Part shown: one piece after another, positions 35,204 through 43,016 of the stretch
Layout of the letters: every line of letters starts with the position of its first letter
Position numbering within the stretch: position 1 is the first letter of the stretch
Source: an uncultured Chlorobiota bacterium
GTDB lineage: Bacteria > Bacteroidota > Ignavibacteria > UBA10030 > UBA6906
Reading direction: 5' to 3'
DNA length: 64,000 bases
NCBI GenBank assembly: GCA_900696645.1
Contig: CAADGV010000012.1
Location: 96,181 to 160,180, forward strand
Program-made: the position numbers and the translations under genes
The notes under the pieces: generated by a model
Told to the model about the DNA's origin: nothing
Databases searched by the model: none
Seen by the model: only the letters and a program-made list of their open reading frames with translations

Positions 35204-36325
35204 TTACGCTTCGGCAGGCATACCCAGCCCGACGCGGGTTTCTTCAATAATATAATCAACCACTGCTTTCAGATCCTGTGTTTGCTCCCACACGCGCAAC
35301 TGCCGCTCGGCACCGGTGCCCATCTCCAGAATCTTGTGAACGTAGTTGATTTCCTCACGGCTCTGCAATTCATCAACAACATCATCCACGAACTGCAATA
35401 GTTCATAAATCAGGTCAACGGCAGGGAGTTCGGTTTGCCGTCCGAAATCGATCAGCTTTCCCCGGATGCCGTACCGGCTTGCGCGCCACTTGTTTTCCAT
35501 GATCAATGCGCGGCGGTACAGACGAAATCCCATGTTTGATGAATAGAGATTGTAGAGTTTCACAATTACTGCCTGCATGAGTGCCGCCAGCGCCACTGTT
35601 TCTTCGGCGCGCATCGGAATGTCGCAAATGCGAAACTCGAGCGTTCCGAAGAACGGATGAGGACGGATATCCCACCAAATCTTCTTCGCGTTGTCGATAC
35701 AATTTGTTTTTATCAGAAGATTCACGAAGCTCTCATATTCTCCGTAACTCTGAAAGTAATCGGGAATGTTTGTACGCGGGAACTTGTCGAACACCTTGCA
35801 GCGGTACGACATGAGCCCAGTGTTGCGCCCCATCCAGAATGGTGAGTTGACAGAGAGGGAAAGGATGTGCGGGAGAAAGTACCGTGCCGCATTCATCAGG
35901 TGAATCGTTGCCTCTTTGTCTTCAATGCCGATGTGAACGTGCAGTCCGAAGATAAGATTTGCGCGGGCAACCTGCTGCATATCTTCGACGATTGCATGGT
36001 AGCGCTGATCGTCAAAGATTCCCTGGCTTTGCCAGTCTGCAAAAGGATGGGTACCGGCTGCAGCCAACCTGAGTCCGTTTTCATGGGCAAGATGCACCAT
36101 GTTCCGCCGCAATTCGAAGACTTCCTCCTTCGCTTCTTTGATATTCTTGCAGATGCCCGTTCCCACTTCGACAACCGATTGGTGCATTTCCGGCTTCACC
36201 CGTTCTTGCAGGCGGAGTTTCCCTTTGGCGATAATCTCGGCATTGATATGCGAACGCAGGTCGCGTGTAATCGGATCGATCGTTTGAAATTCTTCTTCAA
36301 TCCCCAGCGTGAAACTTGGCCGCAT
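35204..36325 (-). CDS. Carboxylate-amine ligase of the YbdK/GCS2 family
   Basis: A 373-residue member of the glutamate-cysteine ligase 2 family, glutamine-synthetase fold. FTLGIEEEFQTIDP holds the first metal glutamates, FGLHVHIGIED the second metal site, and SPFWMGRNTGLMSYR and TLEFRICD follow in the expected order. YbdK shows weak gamma-glutamylcysteine ligase activity, but relatives attach other amines, so the substrate is undefined. It is the second gene of an operon with two ATP-grasp ligases and an M29-like peptidase (21 bp after ligase A), implying successive amide-bond formation on one small molecule or peptide. Confidence 0.9.
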   Translation of the reverse strand: MRPSFTLGIEEEFQTIDPITRDLRSHINAEIIAKGKLRLQERVKPEMHQSVVEVGTGICKNIKEAKEEVFELRRNMVHLAHENGLRLAAAGTHPFADWQSQGIFDDQRYHAIVEDMQQVARANLIFGLHVHIGIEDKEATIHLMNAARYFLPHILSLSVNSPFWMGRNTGLMSYRCKVFDKFPRTNIPDYFQSYGEYESFVNLLIKTNCIDNAKKIWWDIRPHPFFGTLEFRICDIPMRAEETVALAALMQAVIVKLYNLYSSNMGFRLYRRALIMENKWRASRYGIRGKLIDFGRQTELPAVDLIYELLQFVDDVVDELQSREEINYVHKILEMGTGAERQLRVWEQTQDLKAVVDYIIEETRVGLGMPAEA

Positions 36326-36346
36326 AGTCGTCTCTGCTTTCTTGCG

Positions 36347-37327
36347 CTACTTGGTGGATGTTTGTGAGGATGATTTCTTTGCTTGCTTCTTCTCGGAACC
36401 GCCATTCAGAAAGGTTGCCCACCGGTATTCGGTTACTTCGCGATTGTTATTGAGCGCCGTTTTGATCGCAAGCTCGGCCATGGCATTGACCATCCATGTG
36501 AAGTTCTCTGCTCCAACCGAGTAGTAATCCGCATCCGGGGCCGGATTGAGAAAATCGATTGCGTAGGGAATCCCGTCACGTACCGCAAACTCAAGCGTGT
36601 TCATGTCGTATCCCAATGCCCTGCAAATGGTCAGGCAATCCTTGATGATGCGTTCTTCAAGTTCAGGAGCAGGCGGAACGTTCGGAAGAACGTAGCGCAT
36701 TTCGTGCGGCTGCTTCGGGTCGTAGCGCATGATGTGTACTTTCTCCTGCCCGATGCAGTAACAACGGTAGTACTCTTCAAACTCAATCCCCTCTTGCAGC
36801 GTCATGACAAGATCGCCGGTTTGATGGTAAAAGTGGAAGAAGTCCCCTTCGTTGTGGCATTTGTACACGTGTTTCCATCCGCCGCCGCTGTACGGTTTGA
36901 GAAATGCCGGAAAGCCGACATACTCGAACACTTCTTTCCACTCCAGCGGATACCGCAGATTGCGGAATGACTGCGATGTTGTCTCAGGGGGATGTTTGTA
37001 TGACGGCAACAAGACGGTTTTCGGAATTGCAATACCGATCTTCGACATCAATGCATAGTTAAAGAACTTGTCGTCGGCACTCCACCAGAACGGATTGTTG
37101 ATGACTGCCGTCCCGTGAATCATCGCATTTTTCAAATACGCCCGGTAGTATGGAACGTCCTGCGAAATCCGGTCGACGATCACATCATACTTCTCGGGTG
37201 CCGCCATTCTCGTAATGCCGACGTCAACAAATTCGGCGACGACTCCCTGATTCATTTCGTTGATGCGGGCAACCACTGCATCGGGGAAAGTATTCTCCAT
37301 CCCGAAGAGAAAACCGACTTGTTTCAT
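36347..37327 (-). CDS. ATP-grasp amide ligase A, first gene of the second ligase operon
   Basis: A 326-residue protein with a RimK/D-Ala-D-Ala-ligase-like ATP-grasp core: FPAFLKPYSGGGWKHVY (ATP lysine and flexible glycine loop), TLQEGIEFEEYYRCYCIG, and AIDFLNPAPDAD where an Asn replaces the usual EIN ending. The N-terminal ~90 residues are a Rossmann-like pre-grasp domain (DVIVDRISQDVPYY). The last ~17 residues are Lys/Ser/Thr-rich and disordered. TGGAGT lies 6 bp before the ATG. It opens a four-gene operon with YbdK-type ligase, M29-like peptidase and a second ATP-grasp protein. Confidence 0.82.
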   Translation of the reverse strand: MKQVGFLFGMENTFPDAVVARINEMNQGVVAEFVDVGITRMAAPEKYDVIVDRISQDVPYYRAYLKNAMIHGTAVINNPFWWSADDKFFNYALMSKIGIAIPKTVLLPSYKHPPETTSQSFRNLRYPLEWKEVFEYVGFPAFLKPYSGGGWKHVYKCHNEGDFFHFYHQTGDLVMTLQEGIEFEEYYRCYCIGQEKVHIMRYDPKQPHEMRYVLPNVPPAPELEERIIKDCLTICRALGYDMNTLEFAVRDGIPYAIDFLNPAPDADYYSVGAENFTWMVNAMAELAIKTALNNNREVTEYRWATFLNGGSEKKQAKKSSSQTSTK

Positions 37328-37353
37328 GCTGACTCCAAATAGTAGTGTGTATA

Positions 37354-37377
37354 GCTCACCGGATGCACCCGGCGAGC
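37354..37377 (-). promoter_or_regulatory. Leader hairpin of the second ligase operon
   Basis: GCTCACCGG / CCGGCGAGC arms (8 of 9 pair) lie 27 bp upstream of the ligase A start, inside a predicted ~119-nt leader. There is no T-run, so a stability or attenuation element fits better than a terminator. Confidence 0.4.
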
Positions 37378-37452
37378 AATATCGATGAGACTTGACCAGA
37401 GATAGTGAAGGAACTCACTTCGAGGGAAGAAAAAATCTGCAACCTCGATGGT

Positions 37453-37481
37453 ATGATAGGGAAAACACCATTGAGTGTCAA
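37453..37481 (-). promoter_or_regulatory. Near-consensus sigma70 promoter for the second ligase operon
   Basis: On the minus strand TTGACA (37481-37476), a 17-bp spacer and TATCAT (37458-37453); the predicted start near 37446 leaves a ~119-nt leader. It lies in the short gap beyond the 3' end of the convergently oriented-in-series YbjQ gene. Confidence 0.65.
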
Positions 37482-37530
37482 GCAAGCGAAAACGCTTCCA
37501 CAAGCCTGTTTCTGCGGGCGGATGCCTTCT

Positions 37531-37854
37531 TCAGGCCGCGTCTTCAACCACAACGGCGGTTCCGTACGCCAGTATCTCCGCCGCATTTGCCATGATGTAG
37601 CTTGTGGAAAACCGGACGTCAATGATTGCATTGGCACCGAGTTCGGATGCTTGTGCAACCATTCTGTCGAGCGACTGATCCCGCGATTCGCCGAGGAGTT
37701 TCGTGTACTCTTCAATCTCTCCTCCGAAGATGTTCTTGAACAAAGCCACAATGTCCTTGCCGATATGGCGGGCACGAATCGTGTTTCCGCGAACAATCCC
37801 GATTGTGCGGACAATCCGTTTGCCGGCTATCTCACCTGAGGTTGCGATGATCAT
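37531..37854 (-). CDS. YbjQ/UPF0145 family protein
   Basis: A 107-residue protein of the heavy-metal-binding-domain-like YbjQ family: TSGEIAGKRIVRTIGIVRG at the start, HIGKDIVALFKNIFGGEIEEYTKLL in the middle and GANAIIDVRF near the end are the conserved segments. These proteins form pentamers of unknown function, sometimes tied to envelope or metal stress. Its ATG overlaps the anti-sigma stop (ATGA), so it belongs to the ECF sigma operon. Confidence 0.88.
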   Translation of the reverse strand: MIIATSGEIAGKRIVRTIGIVRGNTIRARHIGKDIVALFKNIFGGEIEEYTKLLGESRDQSLDRMVAQASELGANAIIDVRFSTSYIMANAAEILAYGTAVVVEDAA

Positions 37855-38303
37855 CTGATGACCTCTCTGTATTTGTCTGATTTATGAACAAACCATTTTT
37901 CACGCAGTACTGAAATGAAGAGGATTGCCGTCCCCAACGCCACAACGCCAATTGCCAGTTTGATGAGAAATGGAATTGATTCATCGTGCATGAAAGAAAT
38001 TGCGGCGTTATATGCACCAAATGCGAGCAGAATGGCACCGCCGATACTGACGAGCAGCCATGCAAATCCCCGCTCCATCCTTGCATATACGCCCGCCCAG
38101 TAGCGATCCCACGTTTCTTCCGGCAGCTGTTTGAATTTCATGCTCATAGTTGTCTCCTTCAGTGATTTCATTGATGCCAGTTCGTTCTGTAGCTCAGGAT
38201 GTGCCGCAAGGAGTTTCTGCAAATCAATGCTTTCTTTCTGCGTCAATTCGCCGTCAACCGCTTTTGCCAGCAACATGTGTTCTTGGTCAGTCAATTCCTT
38301 CAT
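37851..38303 (-). CDS. Putative membrane anti-sigma factor
   Basis: A 150-residue protein with an N-terminal helical region (DQEHMLLAKAVDGELTQKE, about residues 5-50) that resembles anti-sigma domains but lacks the HxxxCxxC zinc motif. Two membrane helices follow (about 79-103 and 112-132). The gene starts exactly at the sigma-factor stop (TGATG), the usual translational coupling that keeps sigma and anti-sigma balanced. Family assignment rests mostly on this position. It overlaps the YbjQ gene downstream. Confidence 0.65.
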   Translation of the reverse strand: MKELTDQEHMLLAKAVDGELTQKESIDLQKLLAAHPELQNELASMKSLKETTMSMKFKQLPEETWDRYWAGVYARMERGFAWLLVSIGGAILLAFGAYNAAISFMHDESIPFLIKLAIGVVALGTAILFISVLREKWFVHKSDKYREVIR

Positions 38304-38860
38304 CACGATGCCCTTTCCAATTGAGTGCGTAATCGTTTACGCGCATGGTACAATCTCGACATCACTGTCCCGATAGGACATTCCATCAACTCCGCAAGGG
38401 TTGCGTAGGGAGTGTCGAGCATATCCCGTGCAACAATCAGCGAGCGGTCTTCCGGCGACAGCCGCCACAATGCTTCCCACACGGATTTTCTCGTCTCGTT
38501 CAATTGCATCTGTGCCTCCGCATGAGGCTCGTTCGACTGAAGCTCATCTGTCTCTCCAACGATCGACGACAATGAGAGTGTGGCCCCGTTCCGCCGGCGC
38601 AACATGTTCAGACAATGGTTTCTGAGAATTTGATAGTACCACGTATAGAATCTTCTTCCGCTTTCAAATGTGCCAATTGCCCTGAATGCCTTGACAAATG
38701 CTTCCTGCGAGGCATCGAGCGCATCCTCATGCGAACCCACAAATCCGAGCGCCGCGTAGTAGGCCTGCTTCATGTATTTCTTTACGAGAAAGCCGAATGC
38801 CTCTTTATCCCCCTCCCGGCACCGGCGAATCCATTCGGCTTCCTGCTCGTCGTTTTGCAT
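38303..38860 (-). CDS. ECF-type RNA polymerase sigma factor
   Basis: A 185-residue sigma70 factor with region 2 (EAFGFLVKKYMKQAYYAALGF, then EDALDASQEAFVKAFRAIGTF, and RRFYTWYYQILRNHCLNMLRR) and region 4 (ALWRLSPEDRSLIVARDMLD, then PIGTVMSRLYHARKRL). It directs RNA polymerase to its own regulon. The frame can be extended 33 bp to a TTG, but ATG 38860 is preferred. It heads an operon with a membrane anti-sigma factor and YbjQ; the trigger is unknown. Confidence 0.9.
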   Translation of the reverse strand: MQNDEQEAEWIRRCREGDKEAFGFLVKKYMKQAYYAALGFVGSHEDALDASQEAFVKAFRAIGTFESGRRFYTWYYQILRNHCLNMLRRRNGATLSLSSIVGETDELQSNEPHAEAQMQLNETRKSVWEALWRLSPEDRSLIVARDMLDTPYATLAELMECPIGTVMSRLYHARKRLRTQLERAS

Positions 38861-38880
38861 AGATGTTCCGTTTCTACTGT

Positions 38881-38910
38881 ATGATACACACAATCCGGCG
38901 GTTTATTCAA
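38881..38910 (-). promoter_or_regulatory. Predicted promoter for the ECF sigma operon
   Basis: On the minus strand TTGAAT and TATCAT with an 18-bp spacer, about 20 bp before the ATG. It looks housekeeping-type rather than the AAC/CGT ECF autoregulatory type. Confidence 0.45.
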
Positions 38911-39065
38911 TCTCAGACGAGAATTTTCTTTCGCCAGATATTGTGAATATGGAATGTGAGGGAGTTCACGTCTCCGCCCTCTGAATTTGCCCTTTCAGCG
39001 ACTTCATCGTACATTGTTTACCAACAAATTGCCCATAGCCCATTTAGAAGCGAATACTGACGATC

Positions 39066-40922
39066 ATGTCTATTGAACGATTTCATACAGCCGGAGTCGC
39101 CGACTTTTCACTTGAGCGCGACAGAGCAAAGATTCCCGACAACTTCAAGTGGGATATCACAGCCATCTATTCTGATGATGCGTCGTGGAAGAACGCAAAG
39201 CAACGGTTCGTTGCAGAGTTGCCTGAGATTGAACGCTATCGCGGAAAGCTGACAGAGTCGGCACAGACGCTGTTTGGCTGCCTGGACCTCGTGAGCAGAT
39301 TGGGGAAGGAATACACCCGGTTGTATTGCTATGCCAGCATGAACTCCGACCTTGACACGCGCAACGCCACCTATCTTGGTATGGAACAGGAAATGAGCGC
39401 ATTGGGGGCGGATTTCGGAGCCAAGTCGTCGTTCATTGAGCCTGAGATTCTGAAAGTCGACAAGTCAACGATCGATGCGTTCATTGCGAGTGAGCCGAAG
39501 CTGGAAATCTATCGTCACAATCTGTATGATACGCTCCGCAGGAAAGATCATACCGGAAGCGAGGGAGAAGAAAAAATCATCGCTGATGCCGGACTCATGT
39601 CCGATGCGCCGGGAAGTGTGTACAATATTTTCTCGAACGCCGATTTTCCGTTCGCAGAAATCGAGCTTCACGACGGCAAGAAGGTAAAGCTTGACCAATC
39701 GGCGTTTGCGCTGCACAAAAGCGACGCAAACCGTGATGATCGGGAAAAGGTGTTTGCTGCATATTTCGGCAAGTTGAATGAATTCCGCCGGACATTCGGA
39801 ACGAACCTGTTCGCCGAGATTAAGAAGAACATGTTCTTCATGCGAGCCCGTAAATACCATTCATGTCTCGAACACGCCCTTGACGGCGGAAACATCCCTG
39901 TTGCGGTGTACAAGGGACTCATCGACAATGTCAACGCCAATCTCGATACGTTTCACCGCTATTTGAAGCTGCGCAAAAGACTCTTGGGTGTTGATGAACT
40001 GCATTACTATGATTTGTACGCTCCGCTCGTCAAGGACATCGACCTCAAATACCAATACGACGAGGCACGAAAACATGTTCTCAGTTCTCTTGCTCCGCTG
40101 GGCGATGAGTACATCGACATTTCACGGAAATGTTTCGACGAACGATGGGTTGATGTGTTTCCCAACGAGGGAAAACGTTCCGGCGCCTACAGCAACGGCG
40201 CCGTGTACGATGTGCATCCGTATATCCTGCTCAACTACAACGGCAAGTACGACGACGTCAGCACGTTGACCCATGAACTGGGGCACACGATGCACAGCTA
40301 TCTCTCCAACAAGCATCAGCCCTACCCGACCTCGCATTATTCCATTTTTGTGGCGGAAGTTGCATCAACGTTCAATGAGGCGCTGTTGATGGATTACATG
40401 TTGAAGACAATTTCGGACCCGGGTGTTCGTTTGTCGTTGCTCGGCAATTACCTGGACGGTATCCGCGGTACCGTATTTCGTCAGGTTCAATTCTCGGAGT
40501 TCGAACTTGCTATTCATGAGCGTGCCGAAAAGGGCGAGGCATTGACCGGCGATGGGTTCAGCAAATTGTATGACACGATCGCCAAGCGCTACTACGGTCA
40601 TGACAAAGGCGTTTGCGTTGTCGACGATATGATGCAGATTGAATGGGCACATATTCCGCATTTCTACTATCACTTCTATGTGTATCAGTACGCAACGTCG
40701 TTTACCGCTTCTGCGGCACTCTCGGAGCAAGTCCTTGCGGGCGACACGGGGACAACGAAACGATACATGCAGCTGCTTTCCTCCGGCGGGTCCGATTATC
40801 CGATCGAGTTGTTGAAGAGGGCCGGCATTGACATGACAACATCCCTTCCGTTCGATCTTACTATGAAAAAGATGAACCGTGCAATGGATGAGATCGAACA
40901 GATTCTCGCAAAGAAGACGTAA
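39066..40922 (+). CDS. pepF: Oligoendopeptidase F, cytosolic paralogue (M3B)
   Basis: A 618-residue M3 zinc peptidase without a signal peptide. The zinc site THELGHTMHSYL lies near residue 403, with the downstream glutamate in EVASTFNEALL; HIPHFYYHFYVYQYATSFTAS is the conserved substrate-channel segment. The family cleaves peptides of about 6-20 residues, usually in the cytoplasm. It is one of a tandem pair: the next gene encodes an exported homologue with very similar sequence throughout. A terminator separates them. No strong ribosome-binding site precedes the ATG. Confidence 0.95.
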   Translation: MSIERFHTAGVADFSLERDRAKIPDNFKWDITAIYSDDASWKNAKQRFVAELPEIERYRGKLTESAQTLFGCLDLVSRLGKEYTRLYCYASMNSDLDTRNATYLGMEQEMSALGADFGAKSSFIEPEILKVDKSTIDAFIASEPKLEIYRHNLYDTLRRKDHTGSEGEEKIIADAGLMSDAPGSVYNIFSNADFPFAEIELHDGKKVKLDQSAFALHKSDANRDDREKVFAAYFGKLNEFRRTFGTNLFAEIKKNMFFMRARKYHSCLEHALDGGNIPVAVYKGLIDNVNANLDTFHRYLKLRKRLLGVDELHYYDLYAPLVKDIDLKYQYDEARKHVLSSLAPLGDEYIDISRKCFDERWVDVFPNEGKRSGAYSNGAVYDVHPYILLNYNGKYDDVSTLTHELGHTMHSYLSNKHQPYPTSHYSIFVAEVASTFNEALLMDYMLKTISDPGVRLSLLGNYLDGIRGTVFRQVQFSEFELAIHERAEKGEALTGDGFSKLYDTIAKRYYGHDKGVCVVDDMMQIEWAHIPHFYYHFYVYQYATSFTASAALSEQVLAGDTGTTKRYMQLLSSGGSDYPIELLKRAGIDMTTSLPFDLTMKKMNRAMDEIEQILAKKT

Positions 40923-40946
40923 TCTAAAAACACAGATTATCTGTAG

Positions 40947-40975
40947 AAAAAGGCCCTTTGCTGGGGCCTTTTTCT
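40947..40975 (+). terminator. Rho-independent terminator between the two pepF genes
   Basis: AAAAAGGCCC / GGGCCTTTTT stem with a short loop and trailing T-run. Confidence 0.8.
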
Positions 40976-41080
40976 TTATATGTTGCGCAACCATCACGTC
41001 AGTTGATTCGTACAAGAGACAGCGTCATTTCCTCATCCCGCGGTCTCCGACGATAATCCACTACATAGAAAGGTTTCACT

Positions 41081-42955
41081 ATGCGACGTTCTACGCTGGT
41101 CTTCATTCTTCTCTCCACAGTCTTTCTTTACGGCTTCGCTCAGGAACGCGACAGGGGCAAGGTTCCGGACAAATGGAAATGGAATCTCACCGACCTGTAC
41201 TCTTCGGACGAAGCCTGGAAACAGGCGCGGGAACGCTTTTCGGGAGAGTATCCGAACGTTGAACAGTTCAAAGGTACACTCTCTACGTCGGCGCAACAAC
41301 TTGCCAAGTGTCTTGACTTCACGTTCAATCTTGCGAAGGAATTCAACCGGCTGTACATCTATGCTCATCTGAATTCCGATCTCGATACGCGCAACTCAAA
41401 GTACCTTGCGATGGTGCAGGAAATGGGACAGCTCGGGGCCGATATGGGAGCCAAATCGGCATACATCGAACCCGAAGTTCTTGCCATTGATCCCGCAACG
41501 ATTGCCTCGTGGACAAAGCAGGAAGAAGGCCTCGCGGTGTACCGCCAATACCTCGACGATATTCTCCGCCGCAAGGCTCACACAGGAACTGAGGGTGAAG
41601 AGAAGATTCTTGCCGATGCCAGCTTGCTTTCGGATGCAGCGTCCAACACATATGGCATTTTTACGAATGCGGACTTTCCTTATCCCGAGGTTCAACTGAG
41701 TGACGGCAGGACTGTCAAGGTAGACAAAGCTTCATTCGAGTTGTACAGAGCGGGAACGAACCGGGCGGACAGGGCAATTGTGTTCAAGAAGTTCTTCGAC
41801 ACGATCAATCAGTATCGGGGGACGTTCGGCACGATGACGTACGGCGAAGTGAAGAAGAACATGTTCTACGCAAAAGCTTCGAAGTACAACAATGCAATGG
41901 AGCGTGCGTTGAACGGAGCAAACATCCCCGTTCAAGTGTACACGAGTCTTGTCGACAATGTCAACAACAACCTGAACACATTGCACCGCTATCTGAATCT
42001 CCGAAAGAGAATGCTTAACGTCGACACATTGCATTATTACGATTTGTATGCGCCACTGCTGGCGAACGTCGATCTTTCCTACACGCCGGAAGAGGCTGAA
42101 AAACTCGTGCTCGCCTCGCTTGCGCCGCTCGGCAAAGAGTATGTGAATGTTGTCCAGAAAGCTATGAACGAACGGTGGATCGATCTGTATCCGACGGAGG
42201 GTAAGAGATCGGGCGCCTATTCGCAAGGATCGGCATACGACGTTCATCCGTACATGCTCCTGAATTACAATGGAAAGTACATCGACGTTCGGACGCTGAC
42301 GCACGAACTGGGCCACACGATGCAGAGCTATCTTTCGAACAAGGCGCAGCCGTTTCCGACCGCAAGCTATCCGATTTTCACGGCAGAAGTTGCGTCAACA
42401 TTTAACGAAGCATTGTTGAACGATTACATGTTGAAGACGATAAAAGACGACAATATCCGTCTTTCCATTCTCGGTAGTTATGTGGAGAGCATGAAGGGAA
42501 CGTTCTTCCGGCAGGCCCAGTTCGCCGAATTTGAAATGCGCATACACGAAATGGCGGAGAGGGGCGAATCGTTGACGGGTGACAAGCTCAACCAGATGTA
42601 TCTTGACCTGACACGAAAATACTACGGACACGACAAGGGTATTTGCCTCGTCGGGGATGAGATCAAGGCGGAGTGGATGTACATCCCCCATTTCTACTAC
42701 AACTTCTATGTATATCAATACGCCACGTCGTTTACCGCCTCGGCTGCTCTCGTGGAGCCGGTACTGGCGGGCGATAAGCAAGCAACAAAGCGCTACATGG
42801 ATTTTCTATCCGCAGGCAGTTCTGATTATGCAATCAATTTGCTGAAGAAGGCCGGCGTGGATATGACGACGTCCCAGCCGTTCACCATCACCATGAACAA
42901 AATGAATAAAGTGATGGATGAGATGGAGAAGCTGCTGACGAATATGAAGAGATAA
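41081..42955 (+). CDS. Oligoendopeptidase F, exported paralogue (M3B)
   Basis: A 624-residue M3 peptidase that begins with a clear signal peptide (MRRSTLVFILLSTVFLYGFAQ), then aligns with the preceding gene from RDRGKVPDKWKWNLTDLYS to the end. Zinc motif THELGHTMQSYL is near residue 408, and EVASTFNEALL and HIPHFYYNFYVYQYATSFTAS are kept, so it should be active. The pair looks like a tandem duplication in which one copy gained export, letting the cell cut oligopeptides both in the periplasm and after uptake. A long bidirectional terminator follows. Confidence 0.93.
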   Translation: MRRSTLVFILLSTVFLYGFAQERDRGKVPDKWKWNLTDLYSSDEAWKQARERFSGEYPNVEQFKGTLSTSAQQLAKCLDFTFNLAKEFNRLYIYAHLNSDLDTRNSKYLAMVQEMGQLGADMGAKSAYIEPEVLAIDPATIASWTKQEEGLAVYRQYLDDILRRKAHTGTEGEEKILADASLLSDAASNTYGIFTNADFPYPEVQLSDGRTVKVDKASFELYRAGTNRADRAIVFKKFFDTINQYRGTFGTMTYGEVKKNMFYAKASKYNNAMERALNGANIPVQVYTSLVDNVNNNLNTLHRYLNLRKRMLNVDTLHYYDLYAPLLANVDLSYTPEEAEKLVLASLAPLGKEYVNVVQKAMNERWIDLYPTEGKRSGAYSQGSAYDVHPYMLLNYNGKYIDVRTLTHELGHTMQSYLSNKAQPFPTASYPIFTAEVASTFNEALLNDYMLKTIKDDNIRLSILGSYVESMKGTFFRQAQFAEFEMRIHEMAERGESLTGDKLNQMYLDLTRKYYGHDKGICLVGDEIKAEWMYIPHFYYNFYVYQYATSFTASAALVEPVLAGDKQATKRYMDFLSAGSSDYAINLLKKAGVDMTTSQPFTITMNKMNKVMDEMEKLLTNMKR

Positions 42956-42981
42956 CACTGCGGCTAATCTTGGATCTGCCA

Positions 42982-43012
42982 AGACGGCTTTACTGTTCCG
43001 GTAAAGCCGTCT
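42982..43012. terminator. Bidirectional terminator between pepF2 and the cyclase gene
   Basis: Perfect 12-bp inverted repeat AGACGGCTTTAC / GTAAAGCCGTCT with a 7-nt loop, between convergent genes. The T-runs are short. Confidence 0.65.
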
Positions 43013-43016
43013 GCGT

